A DNA stretch of 64,000 bases from JACQFK01 sp964619955 (GTDB taxonomy: Bacteria; Planctomycetota; MHYJ01; JACPRB01): NCBI GenBank assembly GCA_964619955.1, contig CAZUJF010000006.1, positions 62,001 to 126,000 on the forward strand. The letters are read 5' to 3'. The notes under the pieces were generated by a model that worked only from the letters and a program-made list of their open reading frames with translations, was not told where the DNA came from and did not search any database. Below, in pieces: positions 1 to 7,949 of the stretch. Each line of letters starts with the position of its first letter. The first letter of the stretch is position 1. A program made the translations under genes and the position numbers.

Positions 1-420
1 GCTTGCATTGAGCGACGAGTCCTTTCCGTCCGAAGGGCGGAAAGGCGAGGAGTCGAAAGGGCCTGCCATCCGTAGCTGGCCGGGGGCCCTCCTTCGCTCA
101 TCTCTGAGGGGTGGAGCTTCCGCCTTCGCTCTTCCTGGGGGATGGAGCTTCGGCGGACAAGACGGAAGGCATCCTTCGCTGAGCCTCGCTTCGCTTCGGC
201 GGGCGGTTACAGCCCTTCGACTCGGGTGCGCCCTCGCTCAGGGCATTTCGACTCCCCGCCGAACCGGATCCGATCCGGGAGTCCAGGATGCTTGCATTGA
301 GCGACGAGCCGCATCCCGCCGTAGCCGGCCGGATTGCTGAGCCCGCCTTCGCGCATCGTTGGGAATGGCGCTACGGCGGGGCATCCGCCTTCTTTCCGGC
401 CTTCGGCCGGCGAAGGCGGA
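1..420. other. Non-coding flank with short repeats
   Basis: I see no convincing gene. A 19-bp sequence beginning GCTTGCATTGAGCG occurs at 1-19 and again, identically, at 290-308 as a direct repeat. The stretch around 108-165 repeats the phrase GGATGGAGCTTC, and a related phrase recurs near 1970-2000 on the far side of the integrase. These look like dispersed intergenic repeats. Open frames here have biased, repetitive Arg/Ser-rich translations and no ribosome-binding site. Confidence 0.5.
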
Positions 421-510
421 TGGTGGAGGGGGGGAGATTCGAACTCCCGAGACCCTTGCGGGCCTTCCAGTTTTCAAGACTGGCGCAATCAACCGCTCTG
501 CCACCCCTCC
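421..510 (-). tRNA. tRNA-Ser (anticodon UGA)
   Basis: Read on the minus strand, the sequence folds as a class II tRNA. It has a 7-bp acceptor stem (GGAGGGG with CCCCTCC), an anticodon stem CCAGT/ACTGG around loop CTTGAAA (anticodon TGA), a long variable arm, a T arm GGGAG-TTCGAAT-CTCCC, discriminator A, and CCA encoded at 421-423. The long variable arm fits serine. Its 5' end lies 86 bp from the integrase start, so the gene's 3' end, the usual integration target, points away from the integrase. Confidence 0.93.
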
Positions 511-536
511 GTGGCTTATAATCGACTTTTCAATTT

Positions 537-554
537 AGTGTCACCGAGTGTCAC
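537..554 (+). promoter_or_regulatory. Tandem GTGTCAC heptamers upstream of int
   Basis: GTGTCAC occurs at 538-544 and 548-554, with a 10-bp period (one helical turn), between the tRNA and the integrase start. The same heptamer recurs inside int as an inverted pair (803-826) and, inverted, just after int at 1790-1796. Spacing on one face of the helix suggests binding sites, either arm-type sites for the recombinase or an operator. This is inference. Confidence 0.45.
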
Positions 555-596
555 TTTTCTAGGTATGATCCTATAGGCCTTGATGAGGGTGCTGGT

Positions 597-1769
597 ATGG
601 CGGCCAAATGGGGTCACGGGATCAAGATACGGCGGGGGCTTCGTATTGTCCAGAGGCTCACACCGGGCGGCTTTACCTGGTACCGCGAGGAGCGGGTGGC
701 CGGCCAGGCGGTCCGGGTGTCCCTGGATACGACCGATGAGCGGGAAGCGATGCGCAAGGCCATCGCGGGGCCCGAAGACGTCCCCGCCGTCCGTCCCCTT
801 CGGGTGTCACCGAAAGCGGTGACACCGGGGAAGGTTATTCTGGAGAAGGCCCTTGGCGAGTACGAGGCCTGGTACCAGAAGAGCCATAAAGCCTCCGGCT
901 TCGCCGTCACGCTCCCGGCCGTGGAGAAGTTCGTGGACTCCGTGGGTGGCGAGGTCGAAACCCGGGCGGTCACGCGGGAGCACGTCCAGGCCTTCCTCGA
1001 CCGCTACCTGGGGAAATCCCCCGTCTACGTGAAGAACGAATTCGCCCGGATCCGGGCGTTCCTTCGCTGGATCGACAAGCGTCACCGGGACGCCGTCGAC
1101 CTGCACGCCGTCAAAGGGATCGAGCTTCCAAAAGACGAAAGCGTGACGGAAGAGGTCCCGCCGCTCGACGTCCTCCGCGCGATCCTGCGGAAGCTGTCGG
1201 CGCATCCCTGGCTCGCCGACTACTGCACGGTCCTGCTCGAAACCGGGATGCGGCCCGGGGAGGCTCTGGCCGTGCGCGGGTGCGACCTGCGCGGGGATCT
1301 CCTGGACATCAAGCCGCACGGCGGATGGAGCCCGAAGTCGAAATGGAGCGTCCGGACGCTCCAACTCTCGCCGGCGGCGGCCCGGGTCCTCAAGACTCAC
1401 GCGGACAAGCTCTTCGACAGAAAGCTTCCGATCTTCGGCCTCTCTACGGGAAAGATTCGCGACCCCAAGTACGTCGGCAAGATGTACCGGGACGCGATGA
1501 GGGGGAAGGATGGCGGGATCCCGGCGGACTGGCTGCCGGTCAACCTCTACCTCTGGCGCCACGCCTTCGCATCCCTCCACGCGCAGGAGGGCCCTGCGTT
1601 CATGGAGCTCTCCAAGTTATCGAGCTATCTCGGTCACGCCCCGGGGTCATCGTTCACGCTGGAGCGCTGGTACGTCGATCGGCGGGCTATGCGGCGCGGG
1701 GCGCCCGTTTCGCTCACGGGAGAGGTGGTCGAGACGAAGATCGTGGAGATCAAGAAGGCGAATGCCTAG
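597..1769 (+). CDS. int: Tyrosine recombinase / ICE integrase
   Basis: Site-specific recombinase, 390 aa, that would integrate and excise the element. The catalytic domain shows ArgI in ETGMRPGEAL (about residue 219), the second Arg in YLWRHAFASL (about 324; the usual first His of HxxR is Tyr here), GHA (about 347) and the nucleophile in RWYVD (about 360). The N-terminal ~170 residues resemble an arm-binding plus SAM-like core-binding region. It starts 86 bp from tRNA-Ser, the classic position for an ICE integrase, though at the tRNA's 5' side. Start ATG 597 gives the full-length protein; a nearby ATG at 580 is in another frame. A GTGTCAC inverted repeat lies within the coding region. Confidence 0.9.
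   Translation: MAAKWGHGIKIRRGLRIVQRLTPGGFTWYREERVAGQAVRVSLDTTDEREAMRKAIAGPEDVPAVRPLRVSPKAVTPGKVILEKALGEYEAWYQKSHKASGFAVTLPAVEKFVDSVGGEVETRAVTREHVQAFLDRYLGKSPVYVKNEFARIRAFLRWIDKRHRDAVDLHAVKGIELPKDESVTEEVPPLDVLRAILRKLSAHPWLADYCTVLLETGMRPGEALAVRGCDLRGDLLDIKPHGGWSPKSKWSVRTLQLSPAAARVLKTHADKLFDRKLPIFGLSTGKIRDPKYVGKMYRDAMRGKDGGIPADWLPVNLYLWRHAFASLHAQEGPAFMELSKLSSYLGHAPGSSFTLERWYVDRRAMRRGAPVSLTGEVVETKIVEIKKANA
803..826. repeat. 10-bp perfect inverted repeat inside int
   Basis: GGTGTCACCG at 803-812 and CGGTGACACC at 817-826 form a perfect inverted repeat with a 4-bp loop. It contains the same GTGTCAC core as the repeats upstream and downstream of int. The position inside the gene argues against a terminator, and the shared core suggests a protein-binding site. 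Confidence 0.5.
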
Positions 1770-2175
1770 CAGGTCGACGGCATAGCGGGGTGACACACCG
1801 CGAACTTGCCCAAGTGGAAGGTTGGGGCCCGCCTCAGTCGCTGCGAAGGCTCGCTGGCAAGCAAAGGCATATTAACCGGTTCAATGATACCACGAGCGGG
1901 AAGGGGAAGCCCGGCGAACCCCAGACCCCCCAGGCAAGACCCCCGCGGCGACCCTCCTACGCTGATCTTGGGGGGCTGGAGCTTCGGAGGGCAAGGGCCG
2001 CGGGGCCCGATGGGTATGCTCTAGCGGTGTTGTTCGACGAGGGTACGATCCGCGAGACGAGTTTGGGTCATCCAGCTTGGATCGATTTCGGACCACCGTT
2101 CTGTGCCGAATTTGTGCCCTCCTCAGAGTGTTATCAATTGGCCTGGAGGCCGGACGCACTTCGCCCAATCTCGGA
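1770..2175. other. Non-coding gap between int and SEC-C gene
   Basis: No gene is supported. It holds one inverted GTGTCAC copy at 1790-1796 and, near 1970-2000, a phrase (GGCTGGAGCTTCGGAGG) close to the repeats at 108-165. The sequence becomes AT-richer from about 2050 into the next gene. The two converging genes end here, and I see no clear T-tailed terminator. Confidence 0.4.
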
Positions 2176-3267
2176 TCAAACCCAGGAGCGGATTCGTTTG
2201 AGCACGGTCCAATTAACCAATCGGAGGCCATCGTCTACCAAAGCCTTCTGGATCAGCCGTCGATTGGGCTGAAGGCGTGAGATAATCGACTGCTTTGAAC
2301 TGTTGTCGAGAGTGGCCCACCATTGCGGAGACCAATACCGATTCTCGACCTTCTCAAACGCCAACCTAGCAAGGCCATGAGGAAGTTCGTCGTCTGAGAG
2401 TGACGCGATAGAATCTACGAATCGCCGAGTTGCTGGCTGATCACCGATCCAACCAAGGAGCGCCAAACCCTTTTCTCCGCTCGCAACCATCGAGAAGGTA
2501 AGAATGCTGGTACGGGAGGGATCCGGATTCTCCCGTCCTTGGAAATCAAAGCGGGTATCCACCACGCCAGAAGCCATTACATCAGGAACGGTTCCAAGTT
2601 CGACGGCAAAGAAAAACACGTTTGTAGGATCTGGCGAATCAAGTAGCGCCGCGCATTGATCCCGCTTTTGATCGAGGGAGCCTATCATGGAAATGAGATC
2701 GCTCTCCCTCTGTTTTACCTGTCCCTGTAACCATATCTGGGCATCGGGACTATGGCCTCGATCGAGCTGCCTCGCCTGCTGCACGACCTGTAGATAGCCC
2801 CTTAAAATCATAGTCTCGTAGCAGATTGCTCTGTAGCAGAAGAGTGCGACATGCTCTGCTTTTGGATTAGGTGGCTGGTCTTCGATGGGCCGGAAAAGGT
2901 CGGCGTCGTGTGGAGCACAAAAGCCACCGAACGTGGATGCCTCACGGATACCGACCAACTTCATGCCGACCGTAGCATTGTTCTTCATGAACTTCGCAAC
3001 ATCTGTATCAATCCACCACACACGGCTTTTATCCGCTATCTTGGCCAGCGAGGCCCTCGGGACGGTGTGAGAATTGATCGGCGATCCGCTACACCCTTCA
3101 GGCGCCAGCGGGTGAAAGCACGACCGGCTCTGGAATGCTTTTCGAAGTTGCGTGTACTCCTTTTCCAAGGGAAGAGGCTCTTGATTTGAACGTTCCCAAT
3201 GACATTTCTTGAGTTTGTCACCAGAGCCACACCAGCACGGCTCATTTCTGTATTTTCCTTCTCCCAT
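2176..3267 (-). CDS. SEC-C motif protein, possible accessory/defence gene
   Basis: A 363-aa protein with an N-terminal SEC-C zinc motif: NEPCWCGSGDKLKKCHW (about residues 8-24) carries the CxCx(8)CH ligand set. A second cluster, CFHPLAPEGC...NSHTVPRA (about 51-72), looks like a zinc/HNH-type element. The rest is unrecognised. Base composition is clearly AT-richer than the neighbours, suggesting recent acquisition. It lies alone between integrase and excisionase-like genes, a common cargo site. The SEC-C assignment is firm; the role is unknown. Confidence 0.75.
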   Translation of the reverse strand: MGEGKYRNEPCWCGSGDKLKKCHWERSNQEPLPLEKEYTQLRKAFQSRSCFHPLAPEGCSGSPINSHTVPRASLAKIADKSRVWWIDTDVAKFMKNNATVGMKLVGIREASTFGGFCAPHDADLFRPIEDQPPNPKAEHVALFCYRAICYETMILRGYLQVVQQARQLDRGHSPDAQIWLQGQVKQRESDLISMIGSLDQKRDQCAALLDSPDPTNVFFFAVELGTVPDVMASGVVDTRFDFQGRENPDPSRTSILTFSMVASGEKGLALLGWIGDQPATRRFVDSIASLSDDELPHGLARLAFEKVENRYWSPQWWATLDNSSKQSIISRLQPNRRLIQKALVDDGLRLVNWTVLKRIRSWV

Positions 3268-3412
3268 GGTTTAGTTCTTACGCTCTGCAATGAACCTTTG
3301 CGCAGTCTACCGGAGCGCGCTACTCGCGGATGAACACTGCCGAATGGCTTCTCGGCGCATGCGGCGCCGGCGGCATTGAGTAGACGCGGTATGGGCAGCC
3401 GCTATCAGCGGG

Positions 3413-3703
3413 TTACGCCACCTCCTCCGGCTGGCCCCGGGGACCCGTCTCGAGCCAGGCAAGGAGCGCTTGGGTCGGGACAATGTAGGTGAGGCGGTCG
3501 GTGCCCCCTCCGATCTTGCGGCCCGGAAGCTCGCCGCGCGCGATCATGTTGCGGATGGCGGCGGACGAGATGCCCAGGAGCTTGGCGACCTCCGGAACGG
3601 GAAGGGCGAGGCGGTTTCGGATCCCCTCGCAGATCCCGACCGGGGCGGGCGGCTCCTCGGTCAGGGCGCCCGGCGTCCCCGGTCGAAGCGACAGCTTCCT
3701 CAT
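3413..3703 (-). CDS. Excisionase-like helix-turn-helix protein
   Basis: A 96-aa protein with a MerR/excisionase-type winged helix: LPVPEVAKLLGISSAAIRNM then ARGELPGRKIGG (about residues 35-65), followed by an edge strand and LLAWLE. This matches 'excisionase family DNA-binding' proteins, which bend DNA and set the direction of integrase action or act as small regulators. It lies within 2 kb of int, as expected for a recombination directionality factor. ATG 3703 is preceded by a GGAGG-like site on the minus strand. Confidence 0.75.
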   Translation of the reverse strand: MRKLSLRPGTPGALTEEPPAPVGICEGIRNRLALPVPEVAKLLGISSAAIRNMIARGELPGRKIGGGTDRLTYIVPTQALLAWLETGPRGQPEEVA

Positions 3704-3753
3704 GTTGAATCAATCCTCCTAAGATTGGGCGGGTCCGTGCCCGCAGTCGCAAG

Positions 3754-4170
3754 CTACGCAGGATGGGAAGAATAGGCCATGAATGCCCCAGGACGAACCA
3801 GCCCAGGCGGGGTGGTCCTGGGAAGCCTCCGGAGCGGCGGCGGTGCGTCTGGCGGGCTCGGGTACGATTCATGGACGGCTTCCCGGGCGGCCGTGGCGGC
3901 CAGATCCCGCGCTACGGCAAGGGCGTCCCGGACCTCGCTCATGAAACCCTTGAGGTCACGGGCCACCTCCCGGCGGGCGAGGCGCCTCCGGACGCCGTGC
4001 TCGACCAGACCTTCGAGGAGGGTCTCAAGCCTCGAGTAGAACTTGTCGTCATCCCGGGGCACGGGCCCCAGCCTGAGGCACCAGCCATGGGCGTCGACCC
4101 TGACGTGCGGAAAGCACGCCCCTTCGCTTCCGAGCCGCAGCACTGTTTTCCAGCTGGTCTTCATGGGCAT
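3754..4170 (-). CDS. Hypothetical protein
   Basis: A 138-aa frame starting MPMKTSWKTVLRLG, with AGGAG eight bases before ATG 4170. The middle is Arg/Glu-rich and probably helical (about 45-95). The C-terminus is Pro-rich. No family is recognised. It shares strand with the excisionase-like gene downstream and the T4SS lipoprotein gene upstream, so it may belong to the same transcript. The coding call rests on the ribosome-binding site and position. Confidence 0.5.
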   Translation of the reverse strand: MPMKTSWKTVLRLGSEGACFPHVRVDAHGWCLRLGPVPRDDDKFYSRLETLLEGLVEHGVRRRLARREVARDLKGFMSEVRDALAVARDLAATAAREAVHESYPSPPDAPPPLRRLPRTTPPGLVRPGAFMAYSSHPA

Positions 4171-4223
4171 CTCCAGTTCTCCTATCCAGGCTTAGGGAAA
4201 AATCCGTCCTGTAAAAAACTCAG

Positions 4224-4829
4224 CTACTGGCCCGGGTGGCCTAAAGGGGCGCCGGGAGGGAGGGCGGCGGGGGGCGGCTCCCCGGGACCGATCCGCTCGA
4301 CGCCGACCGCGATCCCGCCTTTGCCGGTCGCCCGGCTCGTGAAGCGGAAGACCGCGGGGGAACTGCCGCGGACTTCGCGCTCGGCTTCGCCGATGAGCGT
4401 CACGTCCGGGGCCTGGGGGCGGGCCTGCAGGCGGTAGCGCTCGCCGGGTTTGGCGCCGCCGACTCGGACGGTGGCCATCACCGTTTCGCCGGGGGTGGCG
4501 AGGCCTTTGGGGAGGACTTCCAGGACTTCTACGAAGTAGTCCCTCGGATCCACCACCACTTCCCAGGAGAAGTCTTCGCGGTAGAGGGGGACCATCGTAA
4601 GGAGTTGAGAGCTCGGGGAGACTTGGCCGTCACCGATCTGGCCGCCGGGAAATACTTGGTCTGCGCGCGCTTCCACCATGATCCAGCGGAGGGGCTCGCG
4701 GGGGGGAGGCGGCGAGGGAAGATTTGCTTTGAGGGAACGGGGGAACGGGGCACAGGCGGCTTGACTCAGGCAGAAGCCCACGCCGAGCATGGAGAGGAAG
4801 AGGGGTGCCAGGAGCTTTCTATTTGCCAT
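4224..4829 (-). CDS. T4SS-associated lipoprotein, hypothetical
   Basis: A 201-aa protein with a lipoprotein signal peptide: MANRKLLAPLFLSMLGVGF, then the lipobox SQAAC (Cys about residue 26). The mature part contains a Pro-rich linker and a probable beta-rich domain (about 75-175). It overlaps the traH-like stop by 11 bp and is last in the trbC-traF-traH transcript, suggesting an outer-membrane-anchored part of the mating apparatus. No family is recognised. Confidence 0.7.
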   Translation of the reverse strand: MANRKLLAPLFLSMLGVGFCLSQAACAPFPRSLKANLPSPPPPREPLRWIMVEARADQVFPGGQIGDGQVSPSSQLLTMVPLYREDFSWEVVVDPRDYFVEVLEVLPKGLATPGETVMATVRVGGAKPGERYRLQARPQAPDVTLIGEAEREVRGSSPAVFRFTSRATGKGGIAVGVERIGPGEPPPAALPPGAPLGHPGQ

Positions 4830-6231
4830 ACGTTCCCATCCTCAGTTCAAGACCACAGCCGCCGCAGTCCTGGGCGCCGGCGAGACGGCCGCTTCTGGCT
4901 TGGGCGGACTGGGGTAGCGGGGGGAGCGAGCCGTAGGCGCTCGTGGTGCGTTCCAGCTCCTTCACCCGTTCCTTCTCGCCTGCGCGCACCTGGACGGAGG
5001 CCACCCGGCGGCCGTATTCCCGTGCGGAGAGCGCCCGGGCAGCGGCGTAGCTCTCGAGGACGAGCCCCTGGTCTTTGAGGCGTTCGGTGAGGCGGATCTT
5101 CTCTCCCCGGAGACGCTGCAAGCGGTCTTCGAGGAGTTTGCGGTTGGCTTCATCGACGGTCGGCGCGCTCTTGATCACTTCGAGCGCCCGCTCGACTTCG
5201 TGGATCTCGGCCCCCATCTCGTAGAGCGCCATCGCGGACGCCATGGAGCCCACCACGGCCGCGCGCTGGTCGCGGGGGAGGAGCGAGAGCTCCTGGAGCT
5301 CGTCGAGCGCGAGCGGGGGAGCACCCGGGGGCGTGAGCGCCCGGACTTCATAGGCCCGGGGGCCCTGGCCTGAGGCGGCTTCGTCGAGGGCGCTGCTCAA
5401 GCGTGCTTCGTAGTCCCGGCGCTTCTCGTCGAAATACTGGGGCACCGCTTGGGGGTCTGCTTTTGACGTGGCGCTCGTCGGACCGATCACCGCGTCATCG
5501 GTGAGCGTGCGCGCGAGCGCCGCGCCGCCGGGGCTCAGATTCATGCCCCGGAGGTAGAAGCCGAGTTCCTTGCCCAGATCGAGCTGGGCCACCACCTGGC
5601 CGCCGAAGTTGCGCACCTCGGGCGGACGGTTCTGGCAGCTTTCGACGGCGATGTCGATGGGCACGCCCTGGGCCTGTTTGTCTTTCAAGCACTGGTCGAC
5701 CGAGGTCGCGGAGTTCTTTCTCCCGGCGTCCGCGACGGCGGCTTCCACCGCCTGACACAAGTCCTTGTAGTAGCTCACTTTCATGTTCGCGGTCGCGGAG
5801 TAGTTCTGGAGCAGCGTGCAGATCGTGGGCTCGGCTTGACAGAGCAGTTCCATGCCGGAACCGATTAGCTCCTGGATGAGCATCTGCTGGATGCCTTCGA
5901 GAAACTCCTCCCGGGCTTCCTTGGTCATCATGCTTTGGTAGCTCGCCTTGAAGTCGTATTTGCCGCAGACCATGCCCAGATCCGCTCGCGCTCCGAGGTT
6001 CAGCGTCCGGCGCTCGGCGCTGCCGATGGACGCGAAGCTGGGGGAGAGCGAGAGATCGACGCGGTCTTTCCCAATGCGGGCGGAGGCGTCGGCTGAGCTC
6101 TGGGAAGCGGACGGAGAACCGGACTTCTTCCCAAGCACGTCACTCAGGCCCTGGGCGAGGAGCGGGGGAGCGAGCCTTGAGGTGAGGAGGAGGACGGCGA
6201 GGGCGGGCAGCAGCATCTGTTTCACTTTCAT
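4819..6231 (-). CDS. traH: TraH-like conjugative pilus assembly protein
   Basis: A 470-aa exported protein (signal peptide MKVKQMLLPALAVLLLTSRL, cleavage after LLAQ). The first ~230 residues resemble the F-type TraH / ICE PFL_4711-type family: an early single Cys in MVCGKYDF, then paired Cys in MELLCQAEPTICTLL, YYKDLCQAVE, DQCLKDK and ESCQ. The C-terminal 150 residues are largely charged helix/coiled coil (DEANRKLLEDRLQRLRGEK). TraH works in the periplasm in pilus extension and is disulfide-bonded. The ATG overlaps the upstream traF-like stop by 4 bp (ATGA). Confidence 0.75.
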   Translation of the reverse strand: MKVKQMLLPALAVLLLTSRLAPPLLAQGLSDVLGKKSGSPSASQSSADASARIGKDRVDLSLSPSFASIGSAERRTLNLGARADLGMVCGKYDFKASYQSMMTKEAREEFLEGIQQMLIQELIGSGMELLCQAEPTICTLLQNYSATANMKVSYYKDLCQAVEAAVADAGRKNSATSVDQCLKDKQAQGVPIDIAVESCQNRPPEVRNFGGQVVAQLDLGKELGFYLRGMNLSPGGAALARTLTDDAVIGPTSATSKADPQAVPQYFDEKRRDYEARLSSALDEAASGQGPRAYEVRALTPPGAPPLALDELQELSLLPRDQRAAVVGSMASAMALYEMGAEIHEVERALEVIKSAPTVDEANRKLLEDRLQRLRGEKIRLTERLKDQGLVLESYAAARALSAREYGRRVASVQVRAGEKERVKELERTTSAYGSLPPLPQSAQARSGRLAGAQDCGGCGLELRMGTYGK

Positions 6232-7070
6232 CGTGGAGGACCTTTCTCCCGGATTTTCGCGAGGGCGGCTTCCAGCTGCGCAAGGTCCTGGAGGCCTTCC
6301 CGAAAGACAGACTGACCGGTCTCTTCATCCAGGAGGACGAGGGAAGGCGTGCCCCGCACGCGGTGGGCTCGCCAGAGCTCGGGCTGCTCGCCGAAGGCGA
6401 GCTTCTCGAGACGCGTCTCCGGATGGGAGGCGAGCCAGTTGGCGAGGATCGGATCTTGAAGGGTGCAGGGAGGGCAGCCGTCGCGGCGGAAGTAGAGGAG
6501 GCGGAATGGTTCGACGCGCTTGATTCCCGGTGGTGCGCCCCCGGGAAGCAATGCTTGCTCACCACAAGCGGGGCGAAGGGGCGAAGGCGGCGTTGCTGTT
6601 GATGGAACGCCAGACGCGGGGGACGGGGCCCTAAGCGCGGCCTGGAGTAGCGCCGTGGGATTCTCTCCGATCAGACCGGGGCTGCCCTCGAGACCCGCGC
6701 CGCCGAGCGTTGCGCGGTATTCCTTCATGAGTTCAGCCGCCCGCAGGATCTTCCGGGTGCGGCCGAGCTTCCACTCGAAGTAGGCCCGGAGGTGCCCCGG
6801 GGTCGGATCTTCCAGCACGCGCACGAGCGGAAGCGGGAGCTCCTGGAACCTCAGGCTGCCGTCAGGGAGTTTCACGACCTGGCCCCATTCGCTCGAACCG
6901 TTCGGACTGCCCGGAGCGTGCGGCGCGGCGGGCTCCGGGTAGCGCAGGTTCTGCTGCCAGTAGTCGAGCGGGCGCGCGAAGAAGCGGGGGACGGGCGCGG
7001 GCCCGGAGACCGCGGCGTCTGCCGCACCCGTGACAGCTTGGAGGAGACAGGCCAGGAGATTGAGCGTCAT
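6228..7070 (-). CDS. traF: TraF-like thioredoxin-fold protein
   Basis: A 280-aa secreted protein. Start ATG 7070 overlaps the preceding stop (ATGA) and gives a short signal sequence, MTLNLLACLLQAV. The N-terminal domain contains DYWQQNLRYPEPA, as in F-type TraF. The C-terminal domain is a thioredoxin fold with active site GCPPC (about residues 196-200) and cis-Pro in RGTPSLVLLD. F TraF lacks a redox CxxC in many members, but ICE relatives keep it, so this one may be an active disulfide enzyme for TraH/TraU-type proteins. Its place between trbC-like and traH-like genes supports the assignment. Confidence 0.75.
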   Translation of the reverse strand: MTLNLLACLLQAVTGAADAAVSGPAPVPRFFARPLDYWQQNLRYPEPAAPHAPGSPNGSSEWGQVVKLPDGSLRFQELPLPLVRVLEDPTPGHLRAYFEWKLGRTRKILRAAELMKEYRATLGGAGLEGSPGLIGENPTALLQAALRAPSPASGVPSTATPPSPLRPACGEQALLPGGAPPGIKRVEPFRLLYFRRDGCPPCTLQDPILANWLASHPETRLEKLAFGEQPELWRAHRVRGTPSLVLLDEETGQSVFREGLQDLAQLEAALAKIREKGPPR

Positions 7071-7612
7071 AGAGCACAGTCCCAGAGGACCTCGAGATTC
7101 ACTTCTGACCCCAGCGCCCGGTGGGCACGGCCGCGCGCGACGAGCACGAACGCGGGGACGCTGCGGAGCTTCCACTGTTCCGCCAGTGCGAGGCCTTCCT
7201 CGTCGTAGAGCGGGATCCGGAGGCTGCCGGGGTCGCCGAGGGCGCTCAGCGTCTGCGTGAGCAGGCCTTCGTCCGTCACGCGGCGGATCACCGAGAAGTC
7301 TTCGAGCAGGAGCACCGGGCGGAGCAACACGCGGCCGGCGTGTTTCTTCACGAACTGGGCGGCGCGAGCGGCCGCGGCCGGGGAGCCGGGAGCGGCGGGG
7401 GTCGTGAAGAAATAGAGGATCGCTTCCGGGGCCGCTGGCGGAGCCGTCTTCGGAGAGAGCGGGGGCTGCGAAGAAGCCCGCGGGGGACGTGCGGTCGTTG
7501 CTGAGGGAGGGCGGGGGTCTTGCGCGGCGCCGGGCATGGAACTCAAGCCGAGAGCCAGCGCGGCCAGGATCCGCAGCATCGGGCGGGGCGGGGCGGCGGG
7601 GTTCAGGTTCAT
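7067..7612 (-). CDS. trbC: TrbC-like pilus assembly protein
   Basis: A 181-aa exported protein with a thioredoxin-like fold without CxxC: ILYFFTTPAAPGSP (about 67-80), then VLLRPVLLLEDF, LRIPLYDEEGLALA and the cis-Pro segment RSVPAFVLV (about 150). This pattern fits F-type TrbC, a periplasmic pilus-assembly factor. ATG 7612 is preceded by AGAGGAC, which lies in the end of the regulatory repeat. A start at internal Met 12 (MLRILAALAL) would give a cleaner signal peptide. First gene of the leftward transfer operon. Confidence 0.65.
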   Translation of the reverse strand: MNLNPAAPPRPMLRILAALALGLSSMPGAAQDPRPPSATTARPPRASSQPPLSPKTAPPAAPEAILYFFTTPAAPGSPAAAARAAQFVKKHAGRVLLRPVLLLEDFSVIRRVTDEGLLTQTLSALGDPGSLRIPLYDEEGLALAEQWKLRSVPAFVLVARGRAHRALGSEVNLEVLWDCAL

Positions 7613-7617
7613 CAGGT

Positions 7618-7840
7618 CCTCTACTACAGCTAGGGGGGTTCGAGGTCTGAACCTTTCATGAAATCCTCCGGCCCCCCCCATCTTTTCGAGAATTTCATGA
7701 AGAAAGATCATCCCGGCGATCCCGCGCTTCAAAAGTGCGGAGTTTGCAGAGGCCGAGTCCACGTCGGAGGAGGAAATCTTCTTTTCTTTTCCGATTTCCC
7801 GACAGGTTGGGACCTCGAACCCCCCTAGCTGTAGTAGAGG
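7618..7840. promoter_or_regulatory. Bidirectional regulatory module, copy 1
   Basis: A 223-bp intergenic block between divergent operons (trbC-like leftward, unknown gene leftward/rightward pair starting at 7950). Its ends are a perfect 30-bp inverted repeat (7618-7647 and 7811-7840; core GGGGGGTTCGAGGTC). Inside lie palindromes TTTCATGAAA (7654-7663) and TTTCATGAAG (7693-7702). A nearly identical block, in opposite orientation, lies at 41201-41422. The outermost GTAGTAGAGG appears to serve as ribosome-binding site for trbC. Likely a shared promoter/operator region. Confidence 0.75.
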
Positions 7841-7949
7841 GCAAGAAGGACGCAACGGGTTGAGGGGACGGACCCCTCCCCGGGAAATCGCGATCCTTCT
7901 TGGCGGCCCCGCGAGTCGGGGCCGGACCCTCCTGGATAGGAGGATGGCG

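Noticed and set aside
580..822. ATG 580 as the integrase start
   Set aside because: It is in a different frame from the recombinase motifs; the integrase frame opens at ATG 597.
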